DNA of 64,000 nucleotides from Rhizobiales bacterium Y(2018) (GCA_005502925.1 SCPD01000005.1:124001-188000), one strand, 5' to 3'; positions 1 through 10,132 are shown, counted from the stretch's first letter. Translations and numbers: made by a program. The notes: generated by a model from the sequence alone, not told the origin.

Positions 1-414
1 CGAGTAAAAACCGACGCCGAACTGGCCGATGAGATGGATGCCGCCTTTGTCCTTGTCGTCCTGGGCCTGCTCCATGAAGGCCTGGGTGCCGGATTTGGCG
101 ATGGTACCGAGATTGTCGATGAGCTCCTGCTCGCTCATGCCGATGCCGTTATCGGCGACGGTGAGCGTCTTGGCGGCTTTGTCGGGCGTGATGGTGATGG
201 CGAGATCGGGGGCGCCGGCGAGCAGCTCGGGCTTGGCGATCGCCTCGTAGCGCAATTTGTCGAGGGCGTCGGCGGCATTGGAGATGAGCTCGCGCAGGAA
301 GACGTCTCGGTCGGAATAGACCGAATGCACCATCAGATGCAGGAGCTTCGCGACCTCCGCCTGGAAATTATGCGAATGCGTCTCGCTGGTCTTCGCCTTC
401 TTCTTCTCAGCCAT
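1..414 (-). CDS. htpG: Molecular chaperone HtpG (Hsp90), N-terminal part, cut by window edge
   Basis: The visible 138 residues are the start of the GHKL ATP-binding domain of bacterial Hsp90, a cytosolic ATP-dependent chaperone. Recognisable in order are the helix [16 protein letters not shown] (catalytic Glu and Mg-binding Asn), the DNGIGM motif (nucleotide-contacting Asp), GTIAKSG, and the glycine-rich [10 protein letters not shown] lid segment at the edge. The start is the ATG read from position 414, followed by a Lys-rich stretch ([14 protein letters not shown]) common in alphaproteobacterial HtpG. The middle and C-terminal domains lie outside the window. A candidate small RNA gene lies on the same strand just upstream. 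Confidence 0.95.
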   Translation of the reverse strand, partial: MAEKKKAKTSETHSHNFQAEVAKLLHLMVHSVYSDRDVFLRELISNAADALDKLRYEAIAKPELLAGAPDLAITITPDKAAKTLTVADNGIGMSEQELIDNLGTIAKSGTQAFMEQAQDDKDKGGIHLIGQFGVGFYS

Positions 415-506
415 ATCCAACCCTTCTGCCGAATTCCGGCTGGCATTTGGGGAAGAGCCGGCGATCCGTCAAGCTTGTTCGATCGAAGGAACGATGGGGA
501 GGCCGC

Positions 507-539
507 AAAAGAAAAGCGGCCAGTGTTTCCACCGGCCGC
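507..539 (-). terminator. Intrinsic terminator of the candidate sRNA
   Basis: On the minus strand GCGGCCGGUG and CACUGGCCGC form a 10-bp stem closed by a GAAA tetraloop and followed by UUUUCUUUU. One pair is G-U on this strand and would be an A-C mismatch on the other, so the functional strand is minus. It lies about 90 bases upstream of htpG and would end a transcript that precedes it. The sequence beyond the U-tract can pair again with one arm (GGCCGC 501-506), giving an alternative hairpin. Confidence 0.75.
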
Positions 540-655
540 GAACTCAATACGCCTCTACTCACAGAAGGGGAGATGGTATCGGCCCGGCGGCACTTGGCTA
601 CGGGGGGCTGGGGGGCTGAGATTTCCGATGCTTCGTGCCAGCCGGGCCATTGAGG
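507..655 (-). ncRNA. Candidate structured small RNA upstream of htpG
   Basis: No convincing gene occupies the 441 bases between htpG and the DUF2794 gene. The minus strand, however, reads as a compact structured RNA. Plus-strand arms 581-592 and 636-648 pair over 12 bp with a single bulged base (640), enclosing a C-rich loop (two CCCCCC runs). A single-stranded CUCCCC-containing linker follows, then a strong intrinsic terminator (507-539). A TTGACA hexamer on the minus strand at 692-687 could be the -35 element; the -10 is not obvious, so the 5' end (about 655) is an estimate. I do not recognise the RNA family. Exposed C-rich loops are typical of sRNAs that pair with ribosome-binding sites, but that role is inferred. 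Confidence 0.5.
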
Positions 656-855
656 CAACGATTGGAGTGTGCCCATCCAGTTTGGCTGTCAAAGGGCCGG
701 AATGCGGCGGCAATGTGAAACTTTCATTGCATGCCAGTAAGGTCGGCCGGAGCGTCAACACGCGTGAATCGCTTCGATTCCAATAAGTTGATTGTCTTGC
801 CGCAAGGCATGCTTGCCAAGGCGGCGAGGAGGGTCCATTCTTTGGGCCAAGAAGA

Positions 856-1257
856 ATGGAGTCGCGGACCAAGGTGAGCGATTTCGAGCCTATAGTTTCC
901 TTCCGGACGCGGGCGGCTGGTCCTCGTTCGGAAAATCGGGATACCAGCCCACCGGTGAAGAAGACCGCCTTCGACCGGAAAGAACTCAATATTATTCTCA
1001 ATCTGTACGGCACGAAGGTCGCCGAAGGCGAATGGCGCGATTACGCGCTCGATTTCGATATCCATACCGCCACCTTCTCGATCTACCGTCGCGCCAGCGA
1101 GATGCCGCTTTACCGTATCGTCAAGGACATCACTTTGGCGCGCCGCCAGGGCGCCTATGCGGTCATCGCCCAGAGCGGCATGATCCTGCGGCGCGGCCAT
1201 GACCTGGCCCAGGTGCTGCGCGTCCTCCTCGGCAAGCCCAGGCTGGTCACGGTCTGA
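856..1257 (+). CDS. DUF2794 family protein
   Basis: This 133-residue protein matches the DUF2794 family, a small alphaproteobacterial family of unknown function. The conserved core is LNLYGTKVAEGEWRDYALDF, followed by FSIYRRASEMPLYRI, then RRQGAYAVIAQSG and the C-terminal RRGHDLAQVLRVL. The first 35 residues are variable. The ATG at 856 has only a weak purine-rich site (AAGAAG) ahead of it, so a different start cannot be excluded. A REP-like palindrome lies 30 bases past the stop. No operon partner is visible. Confidence 0.85.
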   Translation: MESRTKVSDFEPIVSFRTRAAGPRSENRDTSPPVKKTAFDRKELNIILNLYGTKVAEGEWRDYALDFDIHTATFSIYRRASEMPLYRIVKDITLARRQGAYAVIAQSGMILRRGHDLAQVLRVLLGKPRLVTV

Positions 1258-1287
1258 TCCCACGGCGCTCTATCTCCTTGTTTTTGC

Positions 1288-1331
1288 GCATCGGCTTGTC
1301 CGAAAACCGCGTGCGATTTTCGGGCCGATGC
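1288..1331. repeat. REP-like intergenic palindrome, copy 1
   Basis: A nearly perfect inverted repeat with arms GCATCGGC...CCGAAAA and TTTTCGG-GCCGATGC around a 10-base centre. It closely resembles the palindrome at 49587-49629, and the core TTATCCGAAAA...TTTTCGG is a widespread rhizobial intergenic repeat. It sits between convergent genes, where it could also stop transcription. Confidence 0.8.
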
Positions 1332-1340
1332 TTAGCCAAT

Positions 1341-1370
1341 AAAAAACCCCGGATGTCGCCATCCGAGGTT
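1341..1370 (-). terminator. Intrinsic terminator of the BI-1 gene
   Basis: On the minus strand AACCUCGGAUG and CAUCCGGGGUU pair around a GCGA loop and are followed by UUUUUAUU. A U-G pair on this strand would be a mismatch on the other, so it serves the minus-strand gene that ends 25 bases upstream. Confidence 0.85.
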
Positions 1371-1394
1371 TCCAGTCGTTCTTTGCGCCGAGGT

Positions 1395-2132
1395 CTATTC
1401 GCGGTTGCCGAACAGCCGGAGCATCATGAGGAACAGGTTGATGAAGTCGAGATAGAGATTGAGGGCACCCATGAGGATCTTCTTGCTCATGGTCTCGCCG
1501 TCATCGGCCTCGAGATACATCTCCTTGATTTTCTGGGTGTCGTAGGCGGTGAGGCCCGCGAAGACCAGAACGCCGATCACCGAGATCGCATATTGCAAAG
1601 CCCCGTTCGGCCAGAACAGGTTGACGATGCTGGCGATGATTATGCCGATAAGGCCCATGAACAGGAACGAACCCCAGCCGGTGAGGTCGCGCTTGGTCGT
1701 ATAGCCCCACAGGCTCAAGGCGCCGAAGGTCGCCGCCGAGATGAGGAACACCCGGGTGATGCTGCTGCCCGAATAGACGAGGCCGAGCGTCGAGAAGGCC
1801 ACGCCGTTGAGCGCCGCATAGATCCAGAAGGTGATCTGAGCCGTGGCGGCCTTCATCGCATGGATGCGGAAGGACAGGAAAAACACCAGCGCCACCGGCG
1901 CCAGCACGAACACCCACATCAGGGGCGAGGCGAAGAGCGTCTGCCCGAAGGGGGTCAGCTGACCGTTCTGTACCGCCAGCATATAGGTGCCGGCGGCCAC
2001 CGCGCCCGTGACCGCGAGGCCGGACGCCATGTAATTGTAGACGCCGAGCATATAGGACCTGAGGCCCTGATCGATCTCGGCCTGTGTACCGGCGCGGGTC
2101 GGCGCCTGGTTTTGATATCTCACATCAGCCAT
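1395..2132 (-). CDS. Bax inhibitor-1/YccA family membrane protein
   Basis: A 245-residue integral membrane protein of the BI-1/YccA family. About seven hydrophobic segments run from residue 30 to the end, and the family signature appears in the last third (GLTAYDTQKIKEM, then ALNLYLDFINLFLMMLRLFG). Bacterial members are linked to pH-sensitive calcium leak and to FtsH-dependent turnover; the precise role here is unknown. A GGAGGGAGCAACCTAA leader precedes the ATG. The gene stands alone and has its own terminator. Confidence 0.92.
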   Translation of the reverse strand: MADVRYQNQAPTRAGTQAEIDQGLRSYMLGVYNYMASGLAVTGAVAAGTYMLAVQNGQLTPFGQTLFASPLMWVFVLAPVALVFFLSFRIHAMKAATAQITFWIYAALNGVAFSTLGLVYSGSSITRVFLISAATFGALSLWGYTTKRDLTGWGSFLFMGLIGIIIASIVNLFWPNGALQYAISVIGVLVFAGLTAYDTQKIKEMYLEADDGETMSKKILMGALNLYLDFINLFLMMLRLFGNRE

Positions 2133-2212
2133 TTAGGTTGCTCCCTCCAGGAATTCGAAACACCGATCGCATATGGGGTCTCCCCACCCCACCGTCAAGA
2201 CATTGAACTCTC

Positions 2213-2512
2213 TCACAACTTCGCGATCAGGTCCATCTTTCCGGCGAGCTTGAAGTCGAGTTCCGTTAATCCGCCGGCGCTATGGGTGGCGAGCACAACC
2301 TCTACCCTGTTGTAAACGTTAAACCACTCGGGATGGTGGTCGAGCTTCTCCGCCTCCAGCGCCACCCGCGCCATGAACCCGAAGGCCTCGCTGAAGCTCT
2401 TGAACTTGTAACTTTTGCTGATGGCCTCGCGGCCCTCGACCAGGCTCCAGCCGGGAAGGGTCTCGAGCGCCGCCGCGCGCGCCTCGGGTGAGAGTCTGTC
2501 GCGCATGCTCAA
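2213..2512 (-). CDS. phhB: Pterin-4-alpha-carbinolamine dehydratase
   Basis: This 99-residue protein carries the family hallmark HHPEW (59-63), followed by [11 protein letters not shown] with its second conserved His (77) and the GGLTELD turn. The enzyme dehydrates 4a-hydroxytetrahydrobiopterin in the recycling of the pterin cofactor of aromatic hydroxylases. No phenylalanine hydroxylase lies in the window, so the physiological pterin partner is not visible. The start overlaps the stop of thpR in an ATGA arrangement, so the two are co-translated. A second Met (residue 3) is an alternative start. Confidence 0.92.
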   Translation of the reverse strand: MSMRDRLSPEARAAALETLPGWSLVEGREAISKSYKFKSFSEAFGFMARVALEAEKLDHHPEWFNVYNRVEVVLATHSAGGLTELDFKLAGKMDLIAKL

Positions 2513-3051
2513 AACGCAGCGCCGAGCGCGTAGGCTTCCTCGACCGCGTAAGGTCCGCCGCCGCGCGACGGTCTGGACGAGAACAGCACGAAGCGGTCGA
2601 CCTCGAAGAAGCGGCTCGCGAACAGGCTGTGCGCCGCGATGAAGCGATGCACATGATCGAGCGTCGTGTCGCGTAAACGCGCCAGCGTCACATGCGGCGT
2701 GAACTTGCGCTGCTCGGGCGGCATGCCCAGCATCTGGCAGATGCGCTCATGCGTGCTCTGCAGCCGTCTGAGCTCCGGGCTCTCCGCCACGCTCGCATAA
2801 AGCGAATGTGGTTTGTTACCACCGAAGGCATCGATGCCCTTGAGCCTCAGCGTGAAGGGCTTGGCCGACACGGCATCGAGTTCAGCCGCGATTTCTCGGG
2901 CTAATCCGTCATCTATGTCGCCGATAAACCTGAGGGTGATGTGGTAGGAGTCCCGGTCGATCCAGCGAGCGCCCCAGATGCCGCCTTTCATGAGTTCAAG
3001 CTCAAAGGCAACGTCGGTCGGGATTTCGACACCGGTAAACAGTCGCGGCAT
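2509..3051 (-). CDS. thpR: RNA 2',3'-cyclic phosphodiesterase
   Basis: A 180-residue member of the 2H phosphoesterase superfamily. The two catalytic tetrapeptides are HITL (37-40) and HVTL (120-123), and the typical N-terminus [11 protein letters not shown] is present. The family opens 2',3'-cyclic phosphates on RNA and was first described as a 2'-5' RNA ligase. It overlaps phhB by 4 bases and lies 81 bases downstream of tesA on the same strand. Confidence 0.92.
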   Translation of the reverse strand: MPRLFTGVEIPTDVAFELELMKGGIWGARWIDRDSYHITLRFIGDIDDGLAREIAAELDAVSAKPFTLRLKGIDAFGGNKPHSLYASVAESPELRRLQSTHERICQMLGMPPEQRKFTPHVTLARLRDTTLDHVHRFIAAHSLFASRFFEVDRFVLFSSRPSRGGGPYAVEEAYALGAAF

Positions 3052-3132
3052 GGCGGGCCTCCTTTCAAGCGGAGCTCGTTTAGTCGCGTGAGCAGGTCCT
3101 ACGCTAACGCGATTCGTGGAGAAAAAAAGGGG

Positions 3133-3759
3133 CTATTTGGGGGACGCCTGCTTGAGCAGGTCTTCCGTGATCGGAAGGATTCGCGAGACGATCATATCCA
3201 CTCCTTTGCTGTTGGGATGGAGCCCGTCCGGCTGATTGAGCGCCGGGTCGGCGGCAACGCCGTCGAGGAAGAAGGGGTAGAACAGCACGCCATGTTTCTG
3301 CGCGAGGCGCGGGAATATGGCGTCGAACTTCTTCCCATAGTCGGGACCGAGATTGCGCGGCGCGAGCATGCCGGCGAAGAGCACCGGCAGGTTCCGCTTC
3401 TTGATCTCGGTGAGGATGCGGTCGAGCGCCTTTTCGGTCTGGTCCGGATCGATCCCCCGCAGGGCATCATTGGCGCCAAGCTCGAGGATGATGGCATCGA
3501 CGGGATCGCCCAACGCCCAGTCGAGACGCTCGGCGCCGGCCGTGCTGGTGTCGCCGGAGACCCCGGCATTGGTGATCACAATATCGTGACCACGGGCCTT
3601 GAGGGCAGCTTCGAGCTTGGCTGGAAAAGCATCGGCCGGGTCGACGCCCAGACCGGCGGTCAGGCTGTCGCCCAAAGCCAGGATACGGAGGCTTTGCGCC
3701 TGGAGAGGTGAGAAGGCGAGAAGCAGGCCGAGACAGAAGGCGAGGAAGCCGAATCGCAT
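3133..3759 (-). CDS. tesA: SGNH arylesterase/lysophospholipase, TesA family
   Basis: A secreted SGNH hydrolase of about 208 residues. A signal peptide (MRFGFLAFCLGLLLAFSPLQAQ) is followed by the GDSL block with the nucleophile Ser, the GAND block, and the C-terminal DGLHP block holding the catalytic Asp and His. TesA is a periplasmic esterase/thioesterase/lysophospholipase of broad specificity. It is divergent from a YbbA/YbbP-type ABC pair, the same neighbourhood as in E. coli. A TTG six bases upstream (3765) is nearer to the AGGAG site and may be the true start. Confidence 0.93.
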   Translation of the reverse strand: MRFGFLAFCLGLLLAFSPLQAQSLRILALGDSLTAGLGVDPADAFPAKLEAALKARGHDIVITNAGVSGDTSTAGAERLDWALGDPVDAIILELGANDALRGIDPDQTEKALDRILTEIKKRNLPVLFAGMLAPRNLGPDYGKKFDAIFPRLAQKHGVLFYPFFLDGVAADPALNQPDGLHPNSKGVDMIVSRILPITEDLLKQASPK

Positions 3760-3844
3760 GCCCAATTAGGTAGGAACTCCTTGTGACAACAGCAAGTCAT
3801 GAGCGGATGTGGACTTTTAACCGCCCCTCTCCCATCTAGGCCGG

Positions 3845-4524
<680 letters not shown>

Positions 4525-4528
<4 letters not shown>

Positions 4529-7035
4529 TGCCGAAGCTCTGGCTCACTTATGCCTGGCGCGATCTGCGCTCGGGGCTGCAGGGTTTCTGGATCTTCCTCA
4601 TCTGTCTGGCGCTCGGCACTGCGGCCATTGCCATTGTCGGCTCGCTCGGCGCCGCCATCGACCGCGGCCTCGTCGAGCAGGGCCAGCCTTTGCTGGGCGG
4701 CGATGTCGAGGTGGCGCTCATCCACCGCGAGGTGACGCCGGCCGAAATGGCATTCTTGCAAAGCAAGGGTACTGTTTCGAAAGTCGGATCGCTGCGCGCC
4801 ATGGCGCGCGGCAATGACCGCACCGCACTGGTCGAGATCAAATCCATCGACGGTCTCTATCCGCTGTATGGCGCGCTCGCCCTCACGCCTGCCGACGACA
4901 TCAAGGCTGCTGTGGAAGGTGACGGCGTCGCCGTCGATCCGATCCTGCTCGAACGCTTGAGCCTCAAGACCGGCGACCGCTTCAAGATCGGCGACAAGGA
5001 ATTTATCATCCGCGCCGCCATCGCTCATGAGCCAGACCGCATCTCCGATGGTCTTGCTCTGGGGCCGCGCGTGATGATGAGCGAGGCTTCGCTGCAGGCG
5101 ACCGGCCTCATCCAGCCGGGCAGCCTCATCACCTGGAAGTACCGGGTGAAGACGCCGGAGGGGACGAGCCTCGCCCAAGTGCGCGAGGTGGTGCGGCAGG
5201 CCCAGGAGGATCATCGCGATGCCGGCTGGCGGGTGCGCAACCGCGGCAGCGCAGCGCCCGGCGCCGATCAATATATCGAGCGGCTTTCCTATTTCATGAC
5301 GCTGGTCGGCCTCACCGCTCTCATCATCGGCGGCGCCGGCATCGCCAATGCGGCGAGCGCCTTCATCAGCCGCCGCACTGAATCCATTGCGACGCTCAAA
5401 TGCTTGGGCGCCAGCCAGCGTCTGATCACCGGCATCTATCTGACCGAGATATTGGCGGTGGCGCTGCTCGCCATCATCATCGGCCTGGCGCTCGGCGCCG
5501 TGGCGCCGGCCATTGCCAAGGCGACGATCGGCGATCTGATCCCCTTGCCTTTGACCGCACGGGTCGAACCGCGTCCTCTGGCGCTCGCCGCCCTCTTCGG
5601 CTTCCTCGTCACCATCGCCTTCACCATGTGGCCGCTCGCCCGTACCCGCTACGTGCCGGCCTCTGCTCTGTTCCGCCATCATGTCGTGACCTTCGGCGGC
5701 TGGCCGGGCTGGGGCGCGCTCCTCACCATCGCCATCGCGCTGGCCGCGCTCGCCGGTCTTGTCTATGCGAGCTTCTCGGATGCCCGCATCACCAGCATCT
5801 ATCTCGGCGGCTTGGCCGGCAGCTTTGTTGTGCTTCTAGGCCTCGCCGCGGCGATCGTCCGCCTGACCGCGAAATTGCCCCGGCCGAAAAGCGCCATCTG
5901 GCGTTACGCGCTCTCCAATGTGTACCGCCCCGGCTCGGCGGCGATCTCGGTCATTCTCGCTCTGGGTCTCGGCCTCACTTTGTTCGTGACCCTGGCGCTC
6001 ACCGACCGCACCATCTCGACCGAGCTCACCTCCGGCATTCCCGACCGGGCGCCTTCCTTCTTCTTCCTCGATGTCCGCAATGACGAGAAGCCGGCTTTCC
6101 TCGATCTCGTCGCCAAGGAACCCGGTGTCACCAATGTCGAGACGGCGCCGATGCTCCGTGGGCGGATCACACATGTGAAGGGCACGACCGTCGACAAGGT
6201 GCAGGCTTCACCCGACACGGCCTGGGCCTTGCGCGGCGATCGCGGGCTGACCTATGCGAGCGACCTGCCGCAAGGCTCGACGCTCATCGCGGGCGACTGG
6301 TGGCCGGCCGATTACAAGGGACCGCCGCTCGTCTCCTTCGTCGGCGAGGTGGCCGACGGCTTGGGCCTCAAGATCGGCGACGACATCACCGTCAATGTGC
6401 TGGGCCGCGACATCACCGCCAGGATCGCAAGCCTCAGAAAAGTGAACTGGCGCTCGCTCGACATCAACTTCCTGATGATCTTCACGCCCGACACCTTGTC
6501 CAAGGCGCCGCATCAGAACATCGTCACCATCGAGATGTCGGGCGGCGATGAAGGTCAGCTGCTCAACAAGGTGTCCGGCGCCTTTCCGACCGTGACCGCG
6601 ATCCGGGTCAAGGACGTGGTGGCGACCGTCACCGATCTTCTGACCCAGATGCTCGCCGCCATTCGCGGCGCCAATGCGCTGACGCTCGTCACCGGCATCC
6701 TGGTGCTGGCCGGTGCCTTGAGCGCCGGACTTTCCGGCCGGCTCTATGACGCCGTGGTGCTCAAGACCTATGGCGCGACCAGGCTCGAGCTCATCCAGGC
6801 CTTCATCATCGAATATGGCATTCTGGGCCTTGCCTCGGCGATTTTCGGCGTCACCGTCGGCGCGGCGGGCTCCTGGTTCCTGAGCTTCTGGATTCTCGAG
6901 ATGCCATGGAGCTTCTCCTGGGTCACCGCGTTGTCGACGGCGCTGCTGGCGATGGTGCTGGCGATCGCCGCCGGCCTCGCCGTCACCTGGCGGGCGCTGA
7001 CCGCCAAGCCGGCGCCGATCCTCAGGGACGAGTAG
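4525..7035 (+). CDS. ABC transporter permease, YbbP/FtsX-like
   Basis: A large 836-residue permease. One N-terminal transmembrane segment (about 15-38) is followed by a periplasmic domain (about 40-245), a first FtsX-like three-helix block (about 250-400), more membrane segments (about 400-490), a second periplasmic domain, and a C-terminal FtsX block (about 710-830). This duplicated layout fits the YbbP family. The motif ESIATLKCLGAS in the first block and AVVLKTYGATRLELI in the second are the coupling segments for the ATPase encoded just upstream. Confidence 0.92.
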
Positions 7036-7038
7036 CGT

Positions 7039-8571
7039 TTAACCCACCACCGGACGGCGCTTCTTCGCCGGGCTGAAGATCACGAAACTGAGCGCCGCCA
7101 GGATCCAGACGCCGATGCCGCCATACAACATGACCCAGCCGAAACCATGGGTCAGTGCCTCATGCAGGATGGCGCCTGAGGCGTCGAGCGCGCCCGGGAG
7201 TTTCTGGTCCAGTGACGTCACGCTGCCCGCGGCGATGCCTTGCGCGAGCGAACGCAATTCGATGGCGTCGAGTGCGGGCGGCAGCGCGCTCTTGAGATGA
7301 GCGAGCACGCCCTCCACCAGCACGAAGCCCATCACGGCGATATTGATGGCGAGCGCGATCAGCCTGGCGCTCGTATCGATGCCGGACGCCATGCCGGCGC
7401 GGTCGGCTGAGACCGATCCGGTGGTCGTATCGGTGACCGGCGTGCTGGTCAGGCCGATGCCGATGCCGGCCAGCAAGGCGCCCGGCAGCATGGTCAGCCA
7501 GCTGGCATCGAGGAGAGCGCTGCCGAACCGCATCAGCAGGAAGCCAAGCCCGATGGTGAACAGGCCGAGCGGAATGACGGTCCGCGCGCCATAGCGATGG
7601 AGCAGATATTGCGCCACTGGCGTCATGACCAGGAACGGCACGGTGTAAGCGAGCAGCACCAGCCCAGTGACGGTGCTGTCATAGCCGAGGCCGATGGTGA
7701 AATAGATCGGCAGATAGATCATGAACGGCCAGTAGCTGAAATTCATGCCGATGCAGCCGATGATCGCGCCGGAGAAATTGCGCACTTTGAACACCGAGAA
7801 ATCGAACATCGGATGCGGATTGAGGTTCTCGGCGAAGATGAAGGCGACGAAACTCGCCACCGCCGCCACCAGAATGGCAAGCCCCGCGAGACTGCCGAAG
7901 CCGAGATCGGCGCCTTGCGTGATGTAGAAGGTCAGGCAGAAGACGGACGCCGTCAGCGTGGCGATGCCGAGCAAATCGAGATGCTTGGCTTCGGGATCGC
8001 GCGATTCCCTGACGCCGGCCCGGGTCAGGATCAAGGTTATGGCGGCCAGCGGCACATGCACGAGAAACACCCACTGCCAGGTCGACAGCGCGATGATCAC
8101 CCCGCCAATGACCGGCCCGAAGCCCAGGCCGATGCCGGCGATGACGCCCCAGATCGCAAAGGCCCGGCCGCGTTCCCGGCCTTCCTGGAACTGATGCGAC
8201 AGGACGGCGATGGTGCAGATGAACATCGCCCCGCCGGCCATGCCTTGCGCGAAGCGGGCAACGATCAGGAGAAAGGCGTTGGGCGCCACGCCGCAGAGCA
8301 GCGACGTGACGGCGAATGCGACCGTGCTGGCGGCAAAGACGCGTCGCCGCCCGAACCGGTCGGCCAGCGTGCCGGTCGCCATCAGCACCGTCGTGCAGGC
8401 GATCGTATAGGCGTTCATGATCCACTGCATGTCCTGGAAGTCGGCGCCGAGCACCCGCTCGAGCGTCGGCAGGATCACCGGCACGCTGGATATCTCCAGG
8501 CCGAACATCAGGGCCGCCAGGCAGGTGGCGGCCAGCGCGATCAAGTTGTTTCGGGATTGATCAAGGCTCAT
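7039..8571 (-). CDS. MFS drug efflux transporter, DHA2 (EmrB/QacA) family
   Basis: A 510-residue polytopic protein with about 14 hydrophobic segments, the DHA2 pattern. The motif A region reads GTLADRFGRRRVF in the first cytoplasmic loop, and a motif C-like GIGLGFGPVIGG is in the fifth segment. Such proteins are proton-driven exporters of hydrophobic drugs. The start follows a GGGGGACGACCGT leader. The gene diverges from a LysR regulator across about 100 bases, which suggests local control. Its 3' end is 3 bases from the end of the convergent YbbP-type gene. Confidence 0.92.
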   Translation of the reverse strand: MSLDQSRNNLIALAATCLAALMFGLEISSVPVILPTLERVLGADFQDMQWIMNAYTIACTTVLMATGTLADRFGRRRVFAASTVAFAVTSLLCGVAPNAFLLIVARFAQGMAGGAMFICTIAVLSHQFQEGRERGRAFAIWGVIAGIGLGFGPVIGGVIIALSTWQWVFLVHVPLAAITLILTRAGVRESRDPEAKHLDLLGIATLTASVFCLTFYITQGADLGFGSLAGLAILVAAVASFVAFIFAENLNPHPMFDFSVFKVRNFSGAIIGCIGMNFSYWPFMIYLPIYFTIGLGYDSTVTGLVLLAYTVPFLVMTPVAQYLLHRYGARTVIPLGLFTIGLGFLLMRFGSALLDASWLTMLPGALLAGIGIGLTSTPVTDTTTGSVSADRAGMASGIDTSARLIALAINIAVMGFVLVEGVLAHLKSALPPALDAIELRSLAQGIAAGSVTSLDQKLPGALDASGAILHEALTHGFGWVMLYGGIGVWILAALSFVIFSPAKKRRPVVG

Positions 8572-8633
8572 ACGGTCGTCCCCCGGTTCGAAAGCTGCGG
8601 TTCGGGAGAGATAGGCGGGCCTTGACTATATAA

Positions 8634-8654
8634 AAATAGGATGATTACCTATTT
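8634..8654. promoter_or_regulatory. Candidate LysR operator in divergent MFS/lysR promoter
   Basis: A perfect dyad AAATAGG-N7-CCTATTT lies in the A+T-rich part of the divergent intergenic region, with CTATATAA just to its left. The arrangement fits a LysR-type binding site controlling both genes. Binding is inferred from position and symmetry only. Confidence 0.55.
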
Positions 8655-8672
8655 CAGAGATAACAAATCAGA

Positions 8673-9533
8673 ATGAATGGCATGGTCACGCTGGACGTGG
8701 AATCGGTGCAGGCCTTCGTAATGGTGGCCGATCTGCGCAGCTTTACAAGAGCGGCCGAGACGTTGGGCACCACCCAGGCGGCGATCAGCGTGAAGCTGAA
8801 GCGGCTGGAAGACCGACTTGGTTTCCGGCTCATCGAACGGACGCCGCGCCTGGTGCGCCCCTCGGTCCGGGGGGCCGCTTTCCTGTGCGCCGCGCGCGAC
8901 TTCATCGCGGCCCATGAGCGCGCCATCGCCGGCCTGTCGGCGAGCCCGCGGCGTCTGGCGGTCGGTTTCGTCGATCATGTGGCGGGCGCCGAATTTCCGA
9001 CCCTGCTGGCCAGGCTCCATGCCCATGATCCGGCGCTGGTGATCGAGGTCAGGATCGACGTGTCGCGCAATCTGATCGATGCTTTCGACAAGGGCGTCCT
9101 CGATGCGGTGATCGTGCGCCGCGAGGATGACCGGCGCGACGGCGAAGTGCTGACGCAGGAGCATTTCGGCTGGTTCGCGGCGCCGGGTTTCACCTGGCCG
9201 GAAGGCACGCCTTTGCGTCTCGCGTCCTTCGCGCCGACCTGCCTGGAACGCATCATGGCGACGCGCACCCTCGATGCGGCCGGCATCGCCTGGACCGAGA
9301 CTTTCGTGGGCGGCGGCATTCCGGCGATCGTCGCCGCCGTGTCGGCCGGCCTGGCCGTGGCGCCTTTGACCTTCCGGGTGGCCCCGGCGGGTGTCGTCGA
9401 AGTGGGCAAGGAGCTGGGATTGCCGCCACTGCCCTCCTCGGAGATCGTGCTTCATTCGACCCTGACCGATGTGAGGTCGCGCGCCGCCCTCAAGATTCTG
9501 GCCACCGCCTTTCGCGAACATCGGGTAGTATGA
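8673..9533 (+). CDS. LysR family transcriptional regulator
   Basis: A 286-residue LysR regulator. The N-terminal winged helix-turn-helix (about 8-66) contains FTRAAETLGTTQAAISVKLKRLEDRLG, followed by RLIERTPR. The rest is a periplasmic-binding-like effector domain. The gene diverges from the DHA2 efflux pump and probably regulates it. The start could be 8673 or the internal ATG at 8682 (MVTLDVESVQ). The cobalamin adenosyltransferase gene starts 20 bases downstream. Confidence 0.9.
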   Translation: MNGMVTLDVESVQAFVMVADLRSFTRAAETLGTTQAAISVKLKRLEDRLGFRLIERTPRLVRPSVRGAAFLCAARDFIAAHERAIAGLSASPRRLAVGFVDHVAGAEFPTLLARLHAHDPALVIEVRIDVSRNLIDAFDKGVLDAVIVRREDDRRDGEVLTQEHFGWFAAPGFTWPEGTPLRLASFAPTCLERIMATRTLDAAGIAWTETFVGGGIPAIVAAVSAGLAVAPLTFRVAPAGVVEVGKELGLPPLPSSEIVLHSTLTDVRSRAALKILATAFREHRVV

Positions 9534-9553
9534 GGGTCTGACAAGGGAAAAGC

Positions 9554-10132
9554 ATGGTCGTACTCAACCGCATCTATACGCGCACCGGCGACAAGGGTGA
9601 CACCGCACTCGGCTCCGGCGAGCGTGTGCCGAAGACACATTTGCGCATCCAGGCCTATGGCACGGTCGATGAGACCAATGCGGTGCTGGGCATCGCGAGG
9701 CTTCACACCAGGGAATTCGCCCGCCTCGATCTCATGCTGGCCCGCATCCAGAACGATCTCTTCGATCTGGGCGCCGATCTCTGCGTGCCCGACACCGGCA
9801 AGGATCTGGGTTACGAGCCCTTGCGCATGACGGCGCACCAGACCGAGCGGCTCGAGGCCGAGATCGACGAATTGAATGCGAGCCTGAACCCCCTGCGCTC
9901 CTTCGTGCTGCCGGGCGGACATGCCGGCGCGGCGCATCTCCATCTCTGCCGCACCGTGTGCCGGCGCGCCGAGCGCCTCATCGTCGAGCTCGCCGCCGAT
10001 CCGCAGGAAGATGTGAGCGACGGCGTGCTCACCTTCGTCAACCGCCTGTCGGATTTCTTCTTCGTCGCCAGCCGCTGGGTGAATGCGCAAGGCGACGGCG
10101 ACGTGCTGTGGGTGAAAGGCGCCAATCGCTGA
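9554..10132 (+). CDS. Cob(I)yrinic acid a,c-diamide/cob(I)alamin adenosyltransferase, PduO type
   Basis: A 192-residue protein with the PduO/MMAB N-terminal signature YTRTGDKGDTALGSG and YGTVDETNAVLG, and the conserved CRRAERLIV helix at about 142-151. The family transfers the adenosyl group of ATP to cob(I)alamin, making adenosylcobalamin. A user of that cofactor, the class II ribonucleotide reductase nrdJ, lies at 39.6-41.9 kb. An AAGGGAAAAGC leader sets the ATG, and the stop overlaps the rhomboid start (TGATG). Confidence 0.93.
   Translation: MVVLNRIYTRTGDKGDTALGSGERVPKTHLRIQAYGTVDETNAVLGIARLHTREFARLDLMLARIQNDLFDLGADLCVPDTGKDLGYEPLRMTAHQTERLEAEIDELNASLNPLRSFVLPGGHAGAAHLHLCRTVCRRAERLIVELAADPQEDVSDGVLTFVNRLSDFFFVASRWVNAQGDGDVLWVKGANR

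Noticed and set aside
34-786. 250-residue plus-strand open frame across htpG and the region upstream
   Set aside because: It is antisense to the htpG start in its first half, and the second half has no protein-like conservation and crosses the candidate sRNA.
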